Counted from the stretch's first letter, positions 33,846 through 46,556 are shown. The stretch is DNA of 64,000 bases from Lineus longissimus (GCF_910592395.1 NC_088310.1:12099501-12163500); one strand, 5' to 3'. Notes: generated from the sequence alone by a model not told the origin. A program made the numbers and translations.

Positions 33846-34483
33846 GATAGGGTCTGATTTTGAAACTGGGAAGTGTACATGGAAAGATGTAGCTCTTGAT
33901 GATTACGTCCTAGAAAATAGCGAGATGCTTCCATTGTTTACAAAATTTGAAATTAGTGAGCTTAACCCTCTATTTTCTGACGGTCATTGTAGCATTGAAT
34001 TTTCTTTTAAAGCCGAAAATATGAGGGAGAATTTAGAACAAGATGCTGGTGTAGCGTTCAGCTCTGAGAGGGTTTATGGAAAGTGGAAACCTGAAAATTC
34101 ACAAGTTTATGTCGATAATCTTGATGCTTTGCACATTTTACAAGTCAATGAATGAAAAACTTGATGGGTTGTTAATAGGTAACACCGAGGTAGACGTTGG
34201 TTCTGTTAATGAAATTACAAATAATGTAAATAATATTTTGTTAACTGCTGCAAAGATTACAAATCCCCCACCGCAAACAGGAAAGAAGAACTTGAGTAAA
34301 CCACATCAGGTTAGAAAGAGACGAACTGGCTGTGCTGTTTGTGTCGGACTCAAGAGAGATTTTACTGCAAGTCAAAATGTTTTTCGTAGAGACAAGAGCA
34401 ACAGAAATAGAAATATGATGTATACAAGTCTGAAACATTACAAAAAGCATGTTAAAGCCTGTGTGAGGAGAGAGAAGCTTGTG

Positions 34484-34946
34484 TTAGTAAACAATAGTTG
34501 AAAACAATAGCGATACGAGTGAATTTTGGAAAATACTTGGTAATGTAGACAAGAAAAAAGACTTTGTAACTGCAGATATAACTGATCTTTTCCAGCATTT
34601 TAAAGAGCTGAACCAAGGTGAAGGAAATGATGAGGTGTATAATGAGGATGATGAAGACAATGTTTTGTTTAAAAACTTGGACGTAGAACCCCACTTGGAT
34701 ACTCTTAACAGAGTCTGCACTGAGGAGGAAGTAAGAAAGTGTATTAAACTTTTGAAGAACAACAAAGCTTGTGGTGTAGATCAGGTCTCAAATGAATTCC
34801 TGAAATGCTCTGAAGTTATAATGGTGCCAACCTTTACAAAGCTGTTTAATCTGGTTATGAAGTATTCGCTGATCCCAGAAGTATGGTCTAAGGGTTTGAT
34901 TTTACCTATATTTAAAAACAAGGGAGATAAAAAAAGATCCAAATAA
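34484..34946 (+). pseudogene. LINE ORF2 linker and RT N-terminus
   Basis: The frame gives SDTSEFWKILGNVDKKKD and CIKLLKNNKACGVDQVSNEF, the K-x-G-x-D-x-I/V block that opens non-LTR RTs, then WSKGLILPIFKNKGDKK. It shifts near 34940, where NYRGITLLSCVGK (RT motif 2) continues in a different frame. Confidence 0.83.
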
Positions 34947-35032
34947 TTATAGAGGAATCACTCTGCTGAGCTGTGTAGGGAAACGTTTTACCACCTTAAT
35001 AAATGAGCGTTTAACTGTTTTTTTTCGATAAA

Positions 35033-35920
35033 ATGAATACAATTTCAGTGGCACAAGCAGGTTTTAGAAAATATTTTTCAACGATTGACTACATCTTCAC
35101 CCTGAAAAACCTCACGGATATTTACCTCGCTTACCATAGGAAATTGTATGTGGCCTTCATAGACTATCAGAAAGCATTTGACACTGTTTGGAGAGTTGGT
35201 TTGTGGCAAAAGCTTTTCAAGAGTGGTGTAAAGGGCAAAATGTTTGAGGTCATCAAAGCAATGTACCAAGATATCAAATCCTGTATAAGCTGTAATGGTA
35301 AAGTTTCAGACTTTTTTGTGAGTAACATTGGTGTTAGACAGGGAGAAAATTTGTCTCCTATCTTATTTTCCATACTTTTAAGTGATATTGAAACCTTCTT
35401 TGAAGAAAGGGATTTCTCAGCATTGCATCATATTGAAAATTTGTTTAACAGATATAATGTAACAGATGAGCTTGGAAATCTCATCAAAATTATGCTACTA
35501 CTGTATGCAGACGACACTATCATGGTGTCAGACACCCCTGAAGGCTTGCAAAAAGGTTTTAATTGTATGTTTGAATACTGTAGAGTTTGGAAACTAAAGG
35601 TAAATGCATCGAAGACAAAAGTAATTATTTTCTGGAGAAGCAACCGATTTGTAAAACCAAGGTTTAAATATGGAGAGGAAGAAATTGATATTGTAGAAGA
35701 TTATACATATTTGGGGACAACTTTTGCGTCAAATCGGAGCTTTGTCAAAGAAAGGAAAAAGAGAGCAGAGAAAGCTTCGAAAGCCATGTACTTTTTGCTT
35801 CAAAAGGGTAGAAAACTCGACTTGCCGTTTGAAATGTTGTGTTCTCTTTTTGATAAGATGGTGGTACCTGTTTTATTATATGGAAGCGAAGCATGGTGCC
35901 ATGAATCTCTTGCAATATAA
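35033..35920 (+). pseudogene. LINE ORF2 RT catalytic core
   Basis: 295 codons: VAFIDYQKAFDTVWR (motif A with first Asp), GVRQGENLSPILFS (motif B) and LLLYADDTIMVSD (motif C, catalytic YADD), followed by the thumb and GSEAWCHESL. The frame then ends early at 35920. Sequence to 36667 in two other frames carries the rest of the C-terminus, including CVLCNASSHDEFHILLEC, a Cys/His zf-like motif. The core motifs are intact although the element is broken. Confidence 0.87.
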
Positions 35921-36849
35921 GAAAGGCTACAGCATAAATTTATAAGATTAGCTTTGAAAGTCCATCGTTTCACACCAATGGAGATGCTGCTTTGTGAGAG
36001 AGATTGCCCTTGAGTGTAGAAATTAAGCAGAGAACTGTCCAATTTTGGGCAAGGTTATTAAGAGGTAATCATTCAAAACTTAGTTATCGAGTGTATCAGT
36101 TATTATTAGCATTAGACAGAAATGAAGTGTATACATCTCCTTGGATAAAATTTGTCAAATCTGTTCTTGATGACTTAGGGTACTCCTACTTATGGAATAC
36201 GCAGGTTGCGCCAGAAAAAACATTTTATCAAACAGAACATTGCCAGAAGTCTCACAGACCAGGCGGCGCAAAATTTATTTTCAAAGATAAATGAGAACAG
36301 CAAGTGTACAAATTATCGGTTGTTCAAAAAAGAAATCAGCAGAGAACCATACCTACACTCAAACAATGAGTACATTGTGAAATTGTGGACATATTTCAGA
36401 CTTGGTAAAATGACATATAAAATGGGAACCCTTGGGAAATGTGTTCTATGTAATGCTTCCTCTCATGATGAGTTTCACATTCTGTTGGAATGTAAAGAGT
36501 TAGACCAAGTAAGGAAAAAATATGTGCCAAGGTATTATTATAAGAACCCAAATGTGCTGAAATTTGGAGATATCATGAGTGAATGCAGCAGAAACATCAA
36601 AATGAGGAAAAAAATTACCTCCTTTCTAAAAGAAACTTTTAAGATAGAAGGTTTAGTAAATTCTTAGTTACCAATTTTTATTGTCATTGTTACATGTATG
36701 TAAGATTTTATTTTTGGCCTTTGTGGCCTCCTGTTCGTAGTATGTGTTAGTATTCATTGTATTTTCAATTATGTTATTTTCTGTATCGCACCAAAGGTGC
36801 ATTCTGTACTATGGTGGAATAAAAAATAAAATAAAATAAAAAAAAAAAA

Positions 36850-39800
36850 TATATATTGAGAGTTCGGCCAATTTGCCAACTGAGACTTGTTTCACGAATC
36901 TGCGCGAGTTTTGATTGAATTCCGCAAATAAACAGCACTTTTGTACAGGATTTAAGCTGTTAAGGCGGACATGCAAATTAAATTCTTTGATCTGTCCTGA
37001 AGTATGTGTCGGGGGGATAAATCCCTCCGAACCCCCCTAAAATTGTTGGGATTATTAGGCCACGGCCGATGTGGAAATGGTTCCCCAGGTGTATATTTTG
37101 GCCAAAAAAAAGTCAATAACACTAATTTTTTCTCGCTAATTTGCACGCGCAGTGGGCAGTCAAGTGCATGTTAGATGGTACGAAAAGCGTATTTGCATTA
37201 TTTGGATCATATTGCATTGTTGATTTAGTGTGATTTCGAGAAAACACTGAATAAACACGTCTTGGCAACAGTTACCAGGCGAGCGCGCGCGTGTGTGGAA
37301 TATACTATATGTCACGTGACCTCGGCAAAATTGAAACAAAACGTCGGCATTTTTGTGAGTAATGCGTGATTTAGGCGGCAGTTTTTCTAATTAGAATACA
37401 AATAAATGTTTCCTGATTTTTTAGGCATGTGTCGGGGGGAAAGGCCCCCCGAACCCCCTAAAATTGAAATTAATTCTTGAAAATTGAAAATCAGCCAATG
37501 AGGCGCGACCTACCGATGCGCTGGAGCGACTCGCAGACACATGAAACTACCCCGCATATTCAGCGCCATGCTCCAGAGCAACACGGGTGGCTAGAGAGTT
37601 AAAACTAGACTGCCTAAGGTTAGGCAGTCCAGCGAATGATAGATAATCTTCCGTTTGGTGTCTCGACTCCGGCAGGTAACTTCACTTGGATCTTCCACTC
37701 GGTTGTGTTCGGTGGAAACACTCCTTGTTCGACTGGACCGGATAGACTATTCTATTTTATTCTATATGCATTCTCGAACTGACGGTCACGTGACAAATGC
37801 AGACTGCAGACTGCAGACTGCAGACTGTACAATATTATAAATGTACTGTAATATATAGGGCACCAGCAACTTGTACAATTTTAGATCTAGCATCTAGCTT
37901 TTTGGCTCTATATAATAACACATTGTCTGTCGTCGTATCGTGTTGTTTTTTGGCAGGGACGCCTAGCAAGGATGCATCGCTTGTCATACGATTTTTTTGA
38001 TTTGACCTTCTTTTCAAGGTCACAGAGGTCAAATGACGAAAATTGGCTGTTAGAGTATAACTTTGGCATGTTTCTTTACGGCTGAAGCTATGAACCTGAA
38101 ACATGGTATACATGGCCCTCTAGGTCAGATAACCTCACACAGCACATTTCAGTCCAATCTGATTCTCAACTTATTAAATATTTTCTTACGGTGAGCACAA
38201 TGGCCCCTGGCCGTTTCATTTTGGTCCATGGATGAGGGAGATTGCACCGCCGATTCAGTGCCTGAACTGCCTGAAGATTGAATCCGATACAGACACCATC
38301 ATGACCAGCCGTGTACTGGTACGTCTGGGATGTGATTGTGCAGGGAAATGGGAAGTGTATTATTATTATTCAAGTGTGTTGTCATCGATCAGGCGGTTTA
38401 TGCCAATGACCTGTTAGTCCATAGTTTAGTTGGTCCAGTGTTTTCTAGTCCAGTGTTTGTCAGACCATCTTTCTGCACTTGCTCGTGATGTCTGGACAAA
38501 TAAATGCAGTTTGCGAGATATTTGGCGTGGCCTTTGTTGTTCATTAGCAGGGCATGTTTCACAAGCGCTGAACTGACACTGTGCCAAGCATTTTAGGGAT
38601 TCTGGTGAAAGACATTGGAATGGTGACCTCAGTTTCCCTGATCAGTTCATTGCTACACCTCTCATTTTGATGCGTATGTTATTCTGGAAGTGGTCCAGGT
38701 TGACCATTAATTTTGGTGCTTTATTTATATCCAGTCAGGCTGGGATAATTATGTGATGATGTATGTCAGTTGGTTGTTTGATTGGTGTTCTTGAGAGGTT
38801 TGGTTCTCGGTTGCTTGACGAAATTGTGCTGGGTCGACATGGAACTCCCGTTTCTCCATTCAATTGAGTGACTGGGAAATCGCGAGGACGTGGTATTGGT
38901 TTTATATTCACATTCCGGAAGTAACGTATTATTCGAGGGTGAGGATGTAACAGACGGCTTGAAATATTTTCTATTTTTACTTATTTGCTAGATGGGAATA
39001 TCTTATTGGCAAAATTCAAATATAGTTCATCATTTCCGTTCTGGATGGATGGATATAATTTGCTCAAGTCGTTACACGCTAACTCTGTGGCAACACATTG
39101 GTTTGGGTAGTACCTGTCATGTAACTTTAATGTAAGTACCGTGTACAAAACTATATGAAGCATTGGAGTACTCTAGATTCGGAGTTCTAACATCACTGGT
39201 TGGGACCGCTTACATGATAAGTATGCATCATCAGGTTCGGGGCAGTTCGGTGTGACTGGCTGACACAGAAAGAAAGGGGACGTACTTTGAAGGGTAAACA
39301 GACCACCATTGACCAATGTCAATTATGAACCTACGAATCTAGAGTATTATCGTACCATCAGCTGTTTGTGTACATTTTAACAAAATGCATTGATTAAGAC
39401 CTTTTAAAGACCTAATTAAAACCCTCGTTGGGTTTTTCATAAATTACAAATGTAATTCAAAATTAAATAGTTTACTTAAGGGACATAGTCCTACAATTTA
39501 TGAAACTTGGTTGATTATCTTTGGATTGAGTTGGTTTAGTATACATGATTGTATACTAGTTATAGGCGGGAAGCCAAAATTTCTATAGAATAATTTACTT
39601 AGATTATGCGATGTGCAAGCTTTGAAGGATAACTACTTTGATGATTTGAGAGAGCTTAGCTTTGCCGAATAACTTTTATTTCTACCCTTTGAATACGTGA
39701 AGTTATGATTTGGGAACTCAGCGTCGAGATCGGGTATCTAAAATTGTTAAGTGTGACCCTGAGGTATGATTGGACTGTATTCGATTGATTGGTTCCATCG

Positions 39801-41279
39801 ATTCTGACTGCGCTGAGAACACAAGCCGTCCCTTCATGATCACGGGATTAATTGATGAATAGATCATACATTTGATGACAAAAAATGCCCCAAATTCATA
39901 CAGGGTGTTTAGCTTAAAACACTGTTTAACTACTGAATAGACAGATTCAGGTCCTTCATGTAAATCTTCACAGAATATGAATAGGCCCTGAAACTGATCA
40001 GGGAGAAGTTAAACACGTCTAACCCTTAAACGCCCTTTATGAATTTGACCCTAATTAGTCTTGATAAGAAATAATTAATTTAGGTGAGATTTAAGTTTAG
40101 TTGGTGCACGATGTGTCAACTCGTTTTTTCAAAACACACAACTGTTACGCTCGCTTCAGGATTGTTGTCGTCATTTAGGGAACGCCGGGACAATAGGCCT
40201 TGGTCACAGATGCTGGTTTGCATAAGGGCCGAAATGTTCATTTTCCGGTCTGGTCGTGACGATCTCTAAATGAATTGGCCTTTCCTGATTGGTCAGTTAT
40301 GACGAGTCAGTGTCTCCCTGTTTAACGAAGCATGCGCGGCGGTTGGTTTCTTAGAACGGGGTTACTCCCTAGCCGCACCCTGTGCTGCTGACCTCGGTCC
40401 TGACAATTTACAATTAACACTCCTATTCCGTAAAAATCAATTTTCCAAAAACTCTTCTAAAATCCTGAATCATAATCTTAACTAGAAAACAACGTAAGTT
40501 CTGAGTACACGGTCAATTATTTTCGAGATTGTACCTTCATTAAAGTTTCTCATGAAAATACTTATATTATTTGCTTGTACAATTTACAATACAATATACG
40601 ACTCCTCGATTTCTTCGGTTTTCTACGATTTTTCATCTACCTTGACATGATCCTTTGTGGCTTTCTATCGCCAGACTGCAGGTCAAGATCTATGCCCTCT
40701 CGGAAAGGCCAACATCACCAAAGGCTCGGTGTCTCTTGAAGATCTGACTTAACGTTTTTTTGTTGGGTCTTCCAAGATATCAGCGCTTGGTGACAATAGT
40801 ACACCATGATTGTGTATATATTTTGCTTGCCGCACGTGGCGAAAGATTTGCTTTAAACTGCTTTATATTGAGATGGCTACTGGATTTAGTGCCTAAAATA
40901 TATATTCTAAAATTATATCCATACATATATCAAAATACATGCACGCACTTCTCTATTGAATTAGGGCTGGAATATCACATGTCATGAGCTTAATTTGTTC
41001 CTTCTAAAAAGCTCATAACTATTAAATAACCATCTGTCTTAATGCGAGGCACGTCCTGGGAGGACAGTTGATAAAAGAAATGATAACTCATCCAAATATA
41101 CATTCTCGTAAATAGAGCAGTATGCGATCAGCTTCCGCAATCGTAATGACCATAATGTATTTTTAATCAGCATTCAAGTTGTCTCGTGTTTTGCCGTTCA
41201 GACGAAACAAAATTGGTGCATGTTATGACTAAAGAGGTAGAAAAATATGAGGAACCGAAATTCCTGAAATTTGTTTTAG
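36850..41279. other. Gene-poor stretch with short repeats
   Basis: No spliced gene is recognised. It contains two copies of a tgtcgggggg...ccgaacccccctaaaattg module (37007-37045 and 37431-37468), a 22-bp palindrome gactgcctaaggttaggcagtc near 37607, four tandem gcagact units near 37797-37827, and a MITE at 39887-40050. The remaining short open frames lack domains. Confidence 0.55.
39887..40050. repeat. Short MITE-like dispersed repeat, copy 2
   Basis: Same orientation and structure as 24407-24564, with a handful of substitutions and a short insertion near 40025. The terminal inverted repeats are retained. Confidence 0.85.
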
Positions 41280-41327
41280 ATGCGGTCAAACACATTACTG
41301 CCTTCCTTTTCTAGAATCCTGTCAGAG

Positions 41328-41485
41328 ATGACCACAACTACAGGCAACAATGAAACTTTACAAAGCCATAATTTCTGCAAATATGGAAATATCGAAACAC
41401 TTGCCCGCCTCCATCTTTACTTGGCATACTACAGTGGTATCCCAGCGTGTATTCTCGGTGTTCCGGGAAATCTTCTAATAATAAG
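41328..41485 (+). pseudogene. Rhodopsin-like GPCR, TM1 exon, cut by a foldback element
   Basis: From ATG 41328 (the frame also has an ATG at 41280) the product has a short Thr/Asn-rich N-terminus with an N-x-T site. A hydrophobic span follows, HLYLAYYSGIPACILGVPGN, and then LLII. The GN pair fits the TM1 N1.50 of class A receptors. Coding stops making sense exactly at 41486, where the inverted-repeat element begins with a 7-bp target duplication. The receptor core is found at 50671-52129 on the same strand. It may instead be an exon end within a huge intron, but no good donor is visible at the junction. Confidence 0.55.
41479..41485. repeat. Left 7-bp target-site duplication (taataag)
   Basis: Identical to 45279-45285. 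Confidence 0.75.
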
Positions 41486-44400
41486 ACCCCCTTTAGGAGG
41501 GGCTCTTAAGATACACGTGTGTGCGGGAGTATATAATGTAAATGAATGATGAGAAATAAAGAGAGTAACTATTGATTGTATATCCTACAAACAATTTTTT
41601 TTTGGTATTTTTCTGAATTAACTCCGTTGAGTTTACCGATTTCTCCGCGATCTTCCGGTGGTGGTTGCTATCCCATTTGTTGAAATTAATTTAAATTAAT
41701 TTAAATCTTCATGGGAATTCGCTACATCATATGCCTAAGAAATTGGCCAATTATATTAATATTTTTATTAGAGAAATATCCGTCCTAAATAATGACAGAA
41801 AAGGGTGGTTTATTTCAATTTTGTGTCGACATGATCGAGGTCACGTGACATAAAAACAAAACAATCGCACACACCCGTCCAAAAAAGGCACTTTAAGAAA
41901 AACAAATACGTTTTTCCAGCTTAAAACCACACTGACGACTAAGTTATATTGGTCTTCTGCCCAAATCTGAAGTATCAAAATGAATCACAAACTAGAACTA
42001 GCTCTCTTTAGCAAAAGTTGCGTGAACAATTCGGGTGAGCGACATTCTGCACCCTAGCGGCCAATAATTAAACTACTTTCAGCCGTCTGCTCCGGTCTCG
42101 TTAGGGAGTTTTTCCCAAATGTACGCGATGATGACGTGCCCCATTAACAGGACGTAACATCTATTTTAAAATGCGTTTCCAAAGTGAATGCATGAGGACA
42201 ACCTATTTGTGTCGTATATCACTGGAAACGCCCGATTCCCGTGAATAAGGACAATCACAATGTATTACATTACCAAAACAAAAATGTGTCGGAAGGAACT
42301 ATATGGATGGTCCCATCGCACCCCCCCCCCCCCCAGCATTATGACACAGAAGGGCTAGTTGACTGTCCACCGGGGGGGGGGGGGGGGGTGGGGGGAGCTT
42401 CCCCCCAACGCACTGGTAAAAACCTATGTCGACGGAGGGGGGTTTGGGGGGTGTCCCCCCATTGTAACACCTGTAGTTGTTAGAGCTTGCACTTAACATA
42501 TGCTCGTAGGGGGGTTCGGGGGAGCTCCCCCGACCTAAAGGGGGGCTCACTAAGTTCTTGACTTTACATATTACTCATATCAGGCAGACGACAAAACAGA
42601 AACATTTCTGCATCTGTTTATATGCAAGCCATGGCGGTCGTCGATACGATAGTCGTGGTCGTCGCAGCTTTCCACATACCTTTCCTTCACGGTCGTGTAA
42701 TCAAAGAGGCCAGGGGCATGCAGTACACTCCAAAAATTAAATGGTGAAAACTAACTATTAATAGTTAAATGGTAACTACTTTGGGGCTTAGTATTGCACC
42801 GACTAATATGTAAAGTCAAGGACTTAGTGAGCCCCCCTTTAGGTCGGGGGAGCTCCCCCGAACCCCCCTAAGAGCATATGTTAAGTGCAAGCTCTAACAA
42901 CTACAGCTGTTACAATGGGGGGACACCCCCCAAACCCCCCTCCGTCGACATAGGTTTTTACCAGTGCGTTGGGGGGAAGCTCCCCCCAAACCCCCCCCCC
43001 CCCCCCCCCGGTGGACAGTCAACTAGCCCTTCTGTGTCATACTGCTGGAGGGGGGGTGCGATGGGACCATCCATATAGTTCCTTCGGACACATTTTTGTT
43101 TTGGTAATGTAATACATTGTGATTGTCCTTATTCACGGGAATCGGGCGTTTCCAGTGATATACGACACAAATAGGTTGTCCTCATGCATTCACTTTGGAA
43201 ACGCATTTTAAAATAGATGTTACGCCCTGTTAATGGGGCACGTCATCATCGCGTACATTTGGGAAAAACTCCCTAACGAGACCGGAGCAGACGGCTGAAA
43301 GTAGTTTAATTATTGGCCGCTAGGGTGCAGAATGTCGCTCACCCGAATTTTTCACGCAACTTTTGCTAAATAGAGCTAGTTCTAGTTTGTGATTCATTTT
43401 GATACTTCAGATTTGGGCAGAAGACCAATATAACTTAGTCGCCAGTGTGGTTTTAAGCTGGAAAAACGTATTTGTTTTTCTTAAAGTGCCTTTTTTGGAC
43501 GGGTGTGTGCGATTGTTTTGTTTTTATGTCACGTGACCTCGATCATGTCGACACAAAATTGAAATAAACCACCCTTTTCTATCATTATTTAGGACGGATA
43601 TTTCTCTAATAAAAATAATATGAGGAAGGCTCAGGCCTTGATAGGGAGCTCTTCGTTAATAGGGCTGGTGAGCGAGAAGACTCGGGGGGGGGGGGGGGGT
43701 ATATAGTTAGGATGATGCCATCATGACAGTTGACCGAAGAAGCAGTTGGCTAGCACACAATGTCAATGATTGATGGCGAGTAGTTGGTGGGTGGGAGAGG
43801 GGGGATATAGTTAGGATGATGCCATCATGGCAGTTGACCCAATAGACGCTGTCGCAGTATAGAAAATAAGTGGGGAGAATGTGGGAAACTAAACACAACA
43901 GGAGAAGGATAGGTATTTTTGCCCGGAGATAAGCATAATGATCCCAAGACCCAAGTGTAATTAAGATTTATATTCTAATTCAAAAACACCTTAGCCGACC
44001 CCCCCCCCCCCCCCCCCCCCCCCGTCCTGAATAGTTTGAGGTCTCACTAGCCAGTGGTGATCAGGTGTTAATCTTGAAGTTATAAGGCATAGAGGTGAAA
44101 TATTTCAAATTTGCGTTATATATACAGGGTGTCTCATGCATTGTGCTACATCAGTCTATGCATGACTGTAAGTCTAGACGACGTTGAAACTTGGTCAGAT
44201 GTATTCTTCAAGAGACAAGCTATTCAGAAATGTATAGGTTTGTGTGAGAGTAAGGTACTGTCAAGTCTGGAGCCGCTGGAACAGGGGTATGCATGAAATG
44301 ACGTCGCGTCATTTTTGGAGGCAAGTAGGCCTGGCCTCCGCACCGGCTAGTGAGACCTGAGGTCAGCGCGTGCGTTTGAGTTAGTGCGCATGCGCTTTCT

Positions 44401-45278
44401 GAAAATAGAAATGGCTTGTGTTGTGGACGAGTGGTTTCAGGTTTCAAGGTAGGATTTTGTCATGGAAACGGAGAAATAGACATTGAGACCAATGTACTTT
44501 CAAGATTATTGCATTATTAATGGAACCAGACCGCCGACATATTGTCACACCCCATGATATTGACGAAATCGTCGTCGAAACGGGCAGCCCCGGCCCGATC
44601 ATGTTGGTGCGCTTGAAACTACGGAAAAGTTAGCAGACGGAAAATCATTTGCGGAATTTTGCCAGTTCAAAGCACGATTTCTTCGCGGAAAGAGAAAAAT
44701 AATCTCTGGCAGCGATGCAGCTTGTTGTTTAATGCATTTCGATTCGCCCCAGGGTATCGTTACACTTTGATTCGGCACTGTTTTGACGAAATCTTCAACC
44801 GAACAGCAACTTCTGTGCGTAAACATCGTAGCGTCCCGCTGAATTGTTTGGAAAAAGAAAATCTCTCCCCAGGTAAATTGCTGTGCATTAGCGTATACGA
44901 TTCGCGTGCAAAAATGTCACCTGGGTGTGGAGGTTTTCTGGTTCCGGGTCAAGTTTTTTTCGTTGATGGTATACACACACTCTCTAACCATAAAGCTCGC
45001 TAGAGCTCCCTATTAATATAATTGGCCAATTTCTTAGGCATATGATGTAGCGAATTCCCATGAAGATTTAAATTAATTTAAATTAATTTCAACCAATGGG
45101 ATAGCAACCACCACCGGAAGATCGCGGAGAAATCGGTAAACTCAACGGAGTTAATTCAGAAAAATACCAAAAAAAATTGTTTGTAGGATATACAATATTT
45201 ACTCTCTTTATTTCTCATCAAATCAGTATATACTCCCACACACACGTGTATCTTAAGAGCCCCTCCTAAAGGGGGGCT
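41486..45278. mobile_element. Foldback element with G/C-rich arms and 7-bp target duplication
   Basis: Left arm 41486-42570 is the reverse complement of 42800-43620 plus 45012-45278. The ends read A(G)CCCCCCTTTAGGAGGGGCTC. The flanks are taataag at 41479-41485 and again at 45279-45285. The arms contain hairpin-forming G/C runs (gggggagctccccc, ggggtgtcccccc), gtcgacataggttttt and a homopolymer C/G run near the inner end. The right arm is split by a 1.4-kb insert (43621-45012). The central spacer (about 42575-42800) is unique except for cactccaaaaattaaat at 42726. No transposase is recognised. The arm family recurs at 31308-31700. Confidence 0.88.
43621..45012. mobile_element. 1.4-kb insertion inside the right foldback arm
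   Basis: The arm homology stops at 43620 and resumes at about 45012, so this segment is a later insertion. Near its ends are gggagctct (43645) and its inverted partner agagctccc (45003-45011), each next to TA. It contains a 17-bp G run at 43683, a direct repeat of atatagttaggatgatgcca (43700 and 43806), a long C run near 44000, and a 114-codon open frame (44659-45003) without a recognisable domain. It is probably a nested non-autonomous TA-targeting transposon. Confidence 0.65.
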
Positions 45279-45285
45279 TAATAAG
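45279..45285. repeat. Right 7-bp target-site duplication (taataag)
   Basis: Identical to 41479-41485. Confidence 0.75.
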
Positions 45286-45460
45286 TGGTTATTTTAACTA
45301 TTTCAAAATAGTTAATAAAGTAACTACCATAAGTAGTTGATTTTTAACCATTTTAGAGTTTCAATTTGAACCATTTTGATAGTGATCCTTACTACCTTAT
45401 CCATCCAGATTAACTATTATGTACTTGTCGCTCCCTTTTTGGCGGATGGGCTAGTTAGGG

Positions 45461-45566
45461 TCATAATGAGGAAATCCGGGCTGTAACTGCTACTGTTTCT
45501 CTCAAGCCGACACCTGTTCGTCTACTTGAGATCGGCAGCAAGGAGGCCCGGATTTCCTCATTATGA
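45461..45566. repeat. Small hairpin repeat (atgaggaaatccggg arms)
   Basis: 20-bp arms at 45461-45480 and 45547-45566 are inverted copies around a 66-bp loop. The arm wording resembles that of 27041-27118. Confidence 0.82.
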
Positions 45567-45834
45567 GGGGTCCAAAATAACCAGTATTTTGGACAGTGTG
45601 AGAACAATGAGTGATAGAACTGATGTCCAAAGAGCCTTTTGAAAGTGCATTTGCTACATATTGCCAGGGTCATAGATCCCATCATTGGGTTGTATTTCTT
45701 AAAGGAGATAGCGTCCTACAACTAATTCTCAAAGAGATCAAGACTTATTGTACGGCGTTATCTTCTTTAAGCTAGGGTACACAACCATGTTGTCACTAAA
45801 AGAATTACCTTTTAATGAAAAACAAACACTAAAC

Positions 45835-46500
45835 GCATTTAGTCTGATTACATCTACATGTATTTACAACAGAAATTTATCATTAACTATAGTTTTCAAT
45901 TCATTACATTCAAATTTGTGACTGGCATTTAAAGTAGAAATCTATCAATGACAATTAAGTTAACAATTCATTTCACATTCATTCAATTTGAAAGCAGTAA
46001 AACGTTTTCAGTACAATAACCCCTTGATACATTGCCTCCTATACAGTAATCCCAAGATATACTCACACTATAAATGGCCAGATCTTTGCAAATATCATAG
46101 GATCTTCCTCTTTATACTACTATAGTTTTCAATTCATACATTCAAATTGAATCTAAAGTAGAAGTCAGCAGATTTAGTCTGATTACATCTACATGTATTT
46201 GCAACATAAATTTATCATTAACTATAGTTTTCAATTCATGACATTCAAATTGCATCTAAGCAGAAATCTATCAATTAAGTTAACAATTCATTACTCACAT
46301 TCATTCAATTTGAAAACAGTAAAACTGTTTCAGGAGAATAACCCCTTGATACATTGCCCCTATACGGTAATCCCAAGATACATGTATCCTCACACTATAA
46401 ATGCCCAGACCTTTGCAAATATCAAAGGATCTTCCTCTTTATACTCTAGCAGATTTAGTCTGATTAACATCTACATGTATTTACAACAGAAATTCATCAG
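45835..46500. repeat. Tandem ~280-335-bp repeat, about 2.2 copies
   Basis: The block ttagtctgattacatctaca followed by tgtatttacaacagaaattt starts near 45838, 46173 and 46454. The intervening catttcacattcattcaatttgaaa and ataaccccttgatacattgc phrases also repeat. It is AT-rich and non-coding, and lies next to the SAM-domain gene exons. Confidence 0.8.
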
Positions 46501-46556
46501 AGATCACCAAAGTCCTCAATGAATTGCCACACAATAATGCAGTCCAGTAGGATATT

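Larger units (their letters stand above)
32100..36840 (+). mobile_element. Near full-length LINE (ORF1, endonuclease, RT), decayed
   Basis: ORF1 is followed by ORF2 with apurinic endonuclease and RT, a 3' UTR and an (ATAAA)n/A-rich tail at about 36822-36850. ORF2 is cut by several frameshifts (near 33840, 34120, 34500, 34940 and 35030, and after 35920). All domains are still legible in order. It shares its 3' ORF2 region with the fragment at 29118-30170, so the two are of one clade. The 5' end is unsure: sequence at 31985-32035 also resembles part of the foldback arms (gcagacggccgaaagtagttt then gctagggtgcagaatc). Confidence 0.86.

Noticed and set aside
37797-37827. gcagact tandem repeat as a regulatory site
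   Set aside because: Only four short units of a microsatellite type, with no gene nearby.
43683-44023. Long G and C homopolymers taken as meaningful structure
   Set aside because: Their lengths are prone to sequencing and assembly error; only the surrounding hairpin modules are treated as evidence.
44659-45003. 114-codon open frame in the nested insert
   Set aside because: No recognisable motif and no stop-codon context to distinguish it from chance in a GC-moderate region; it is kept only as a remark.
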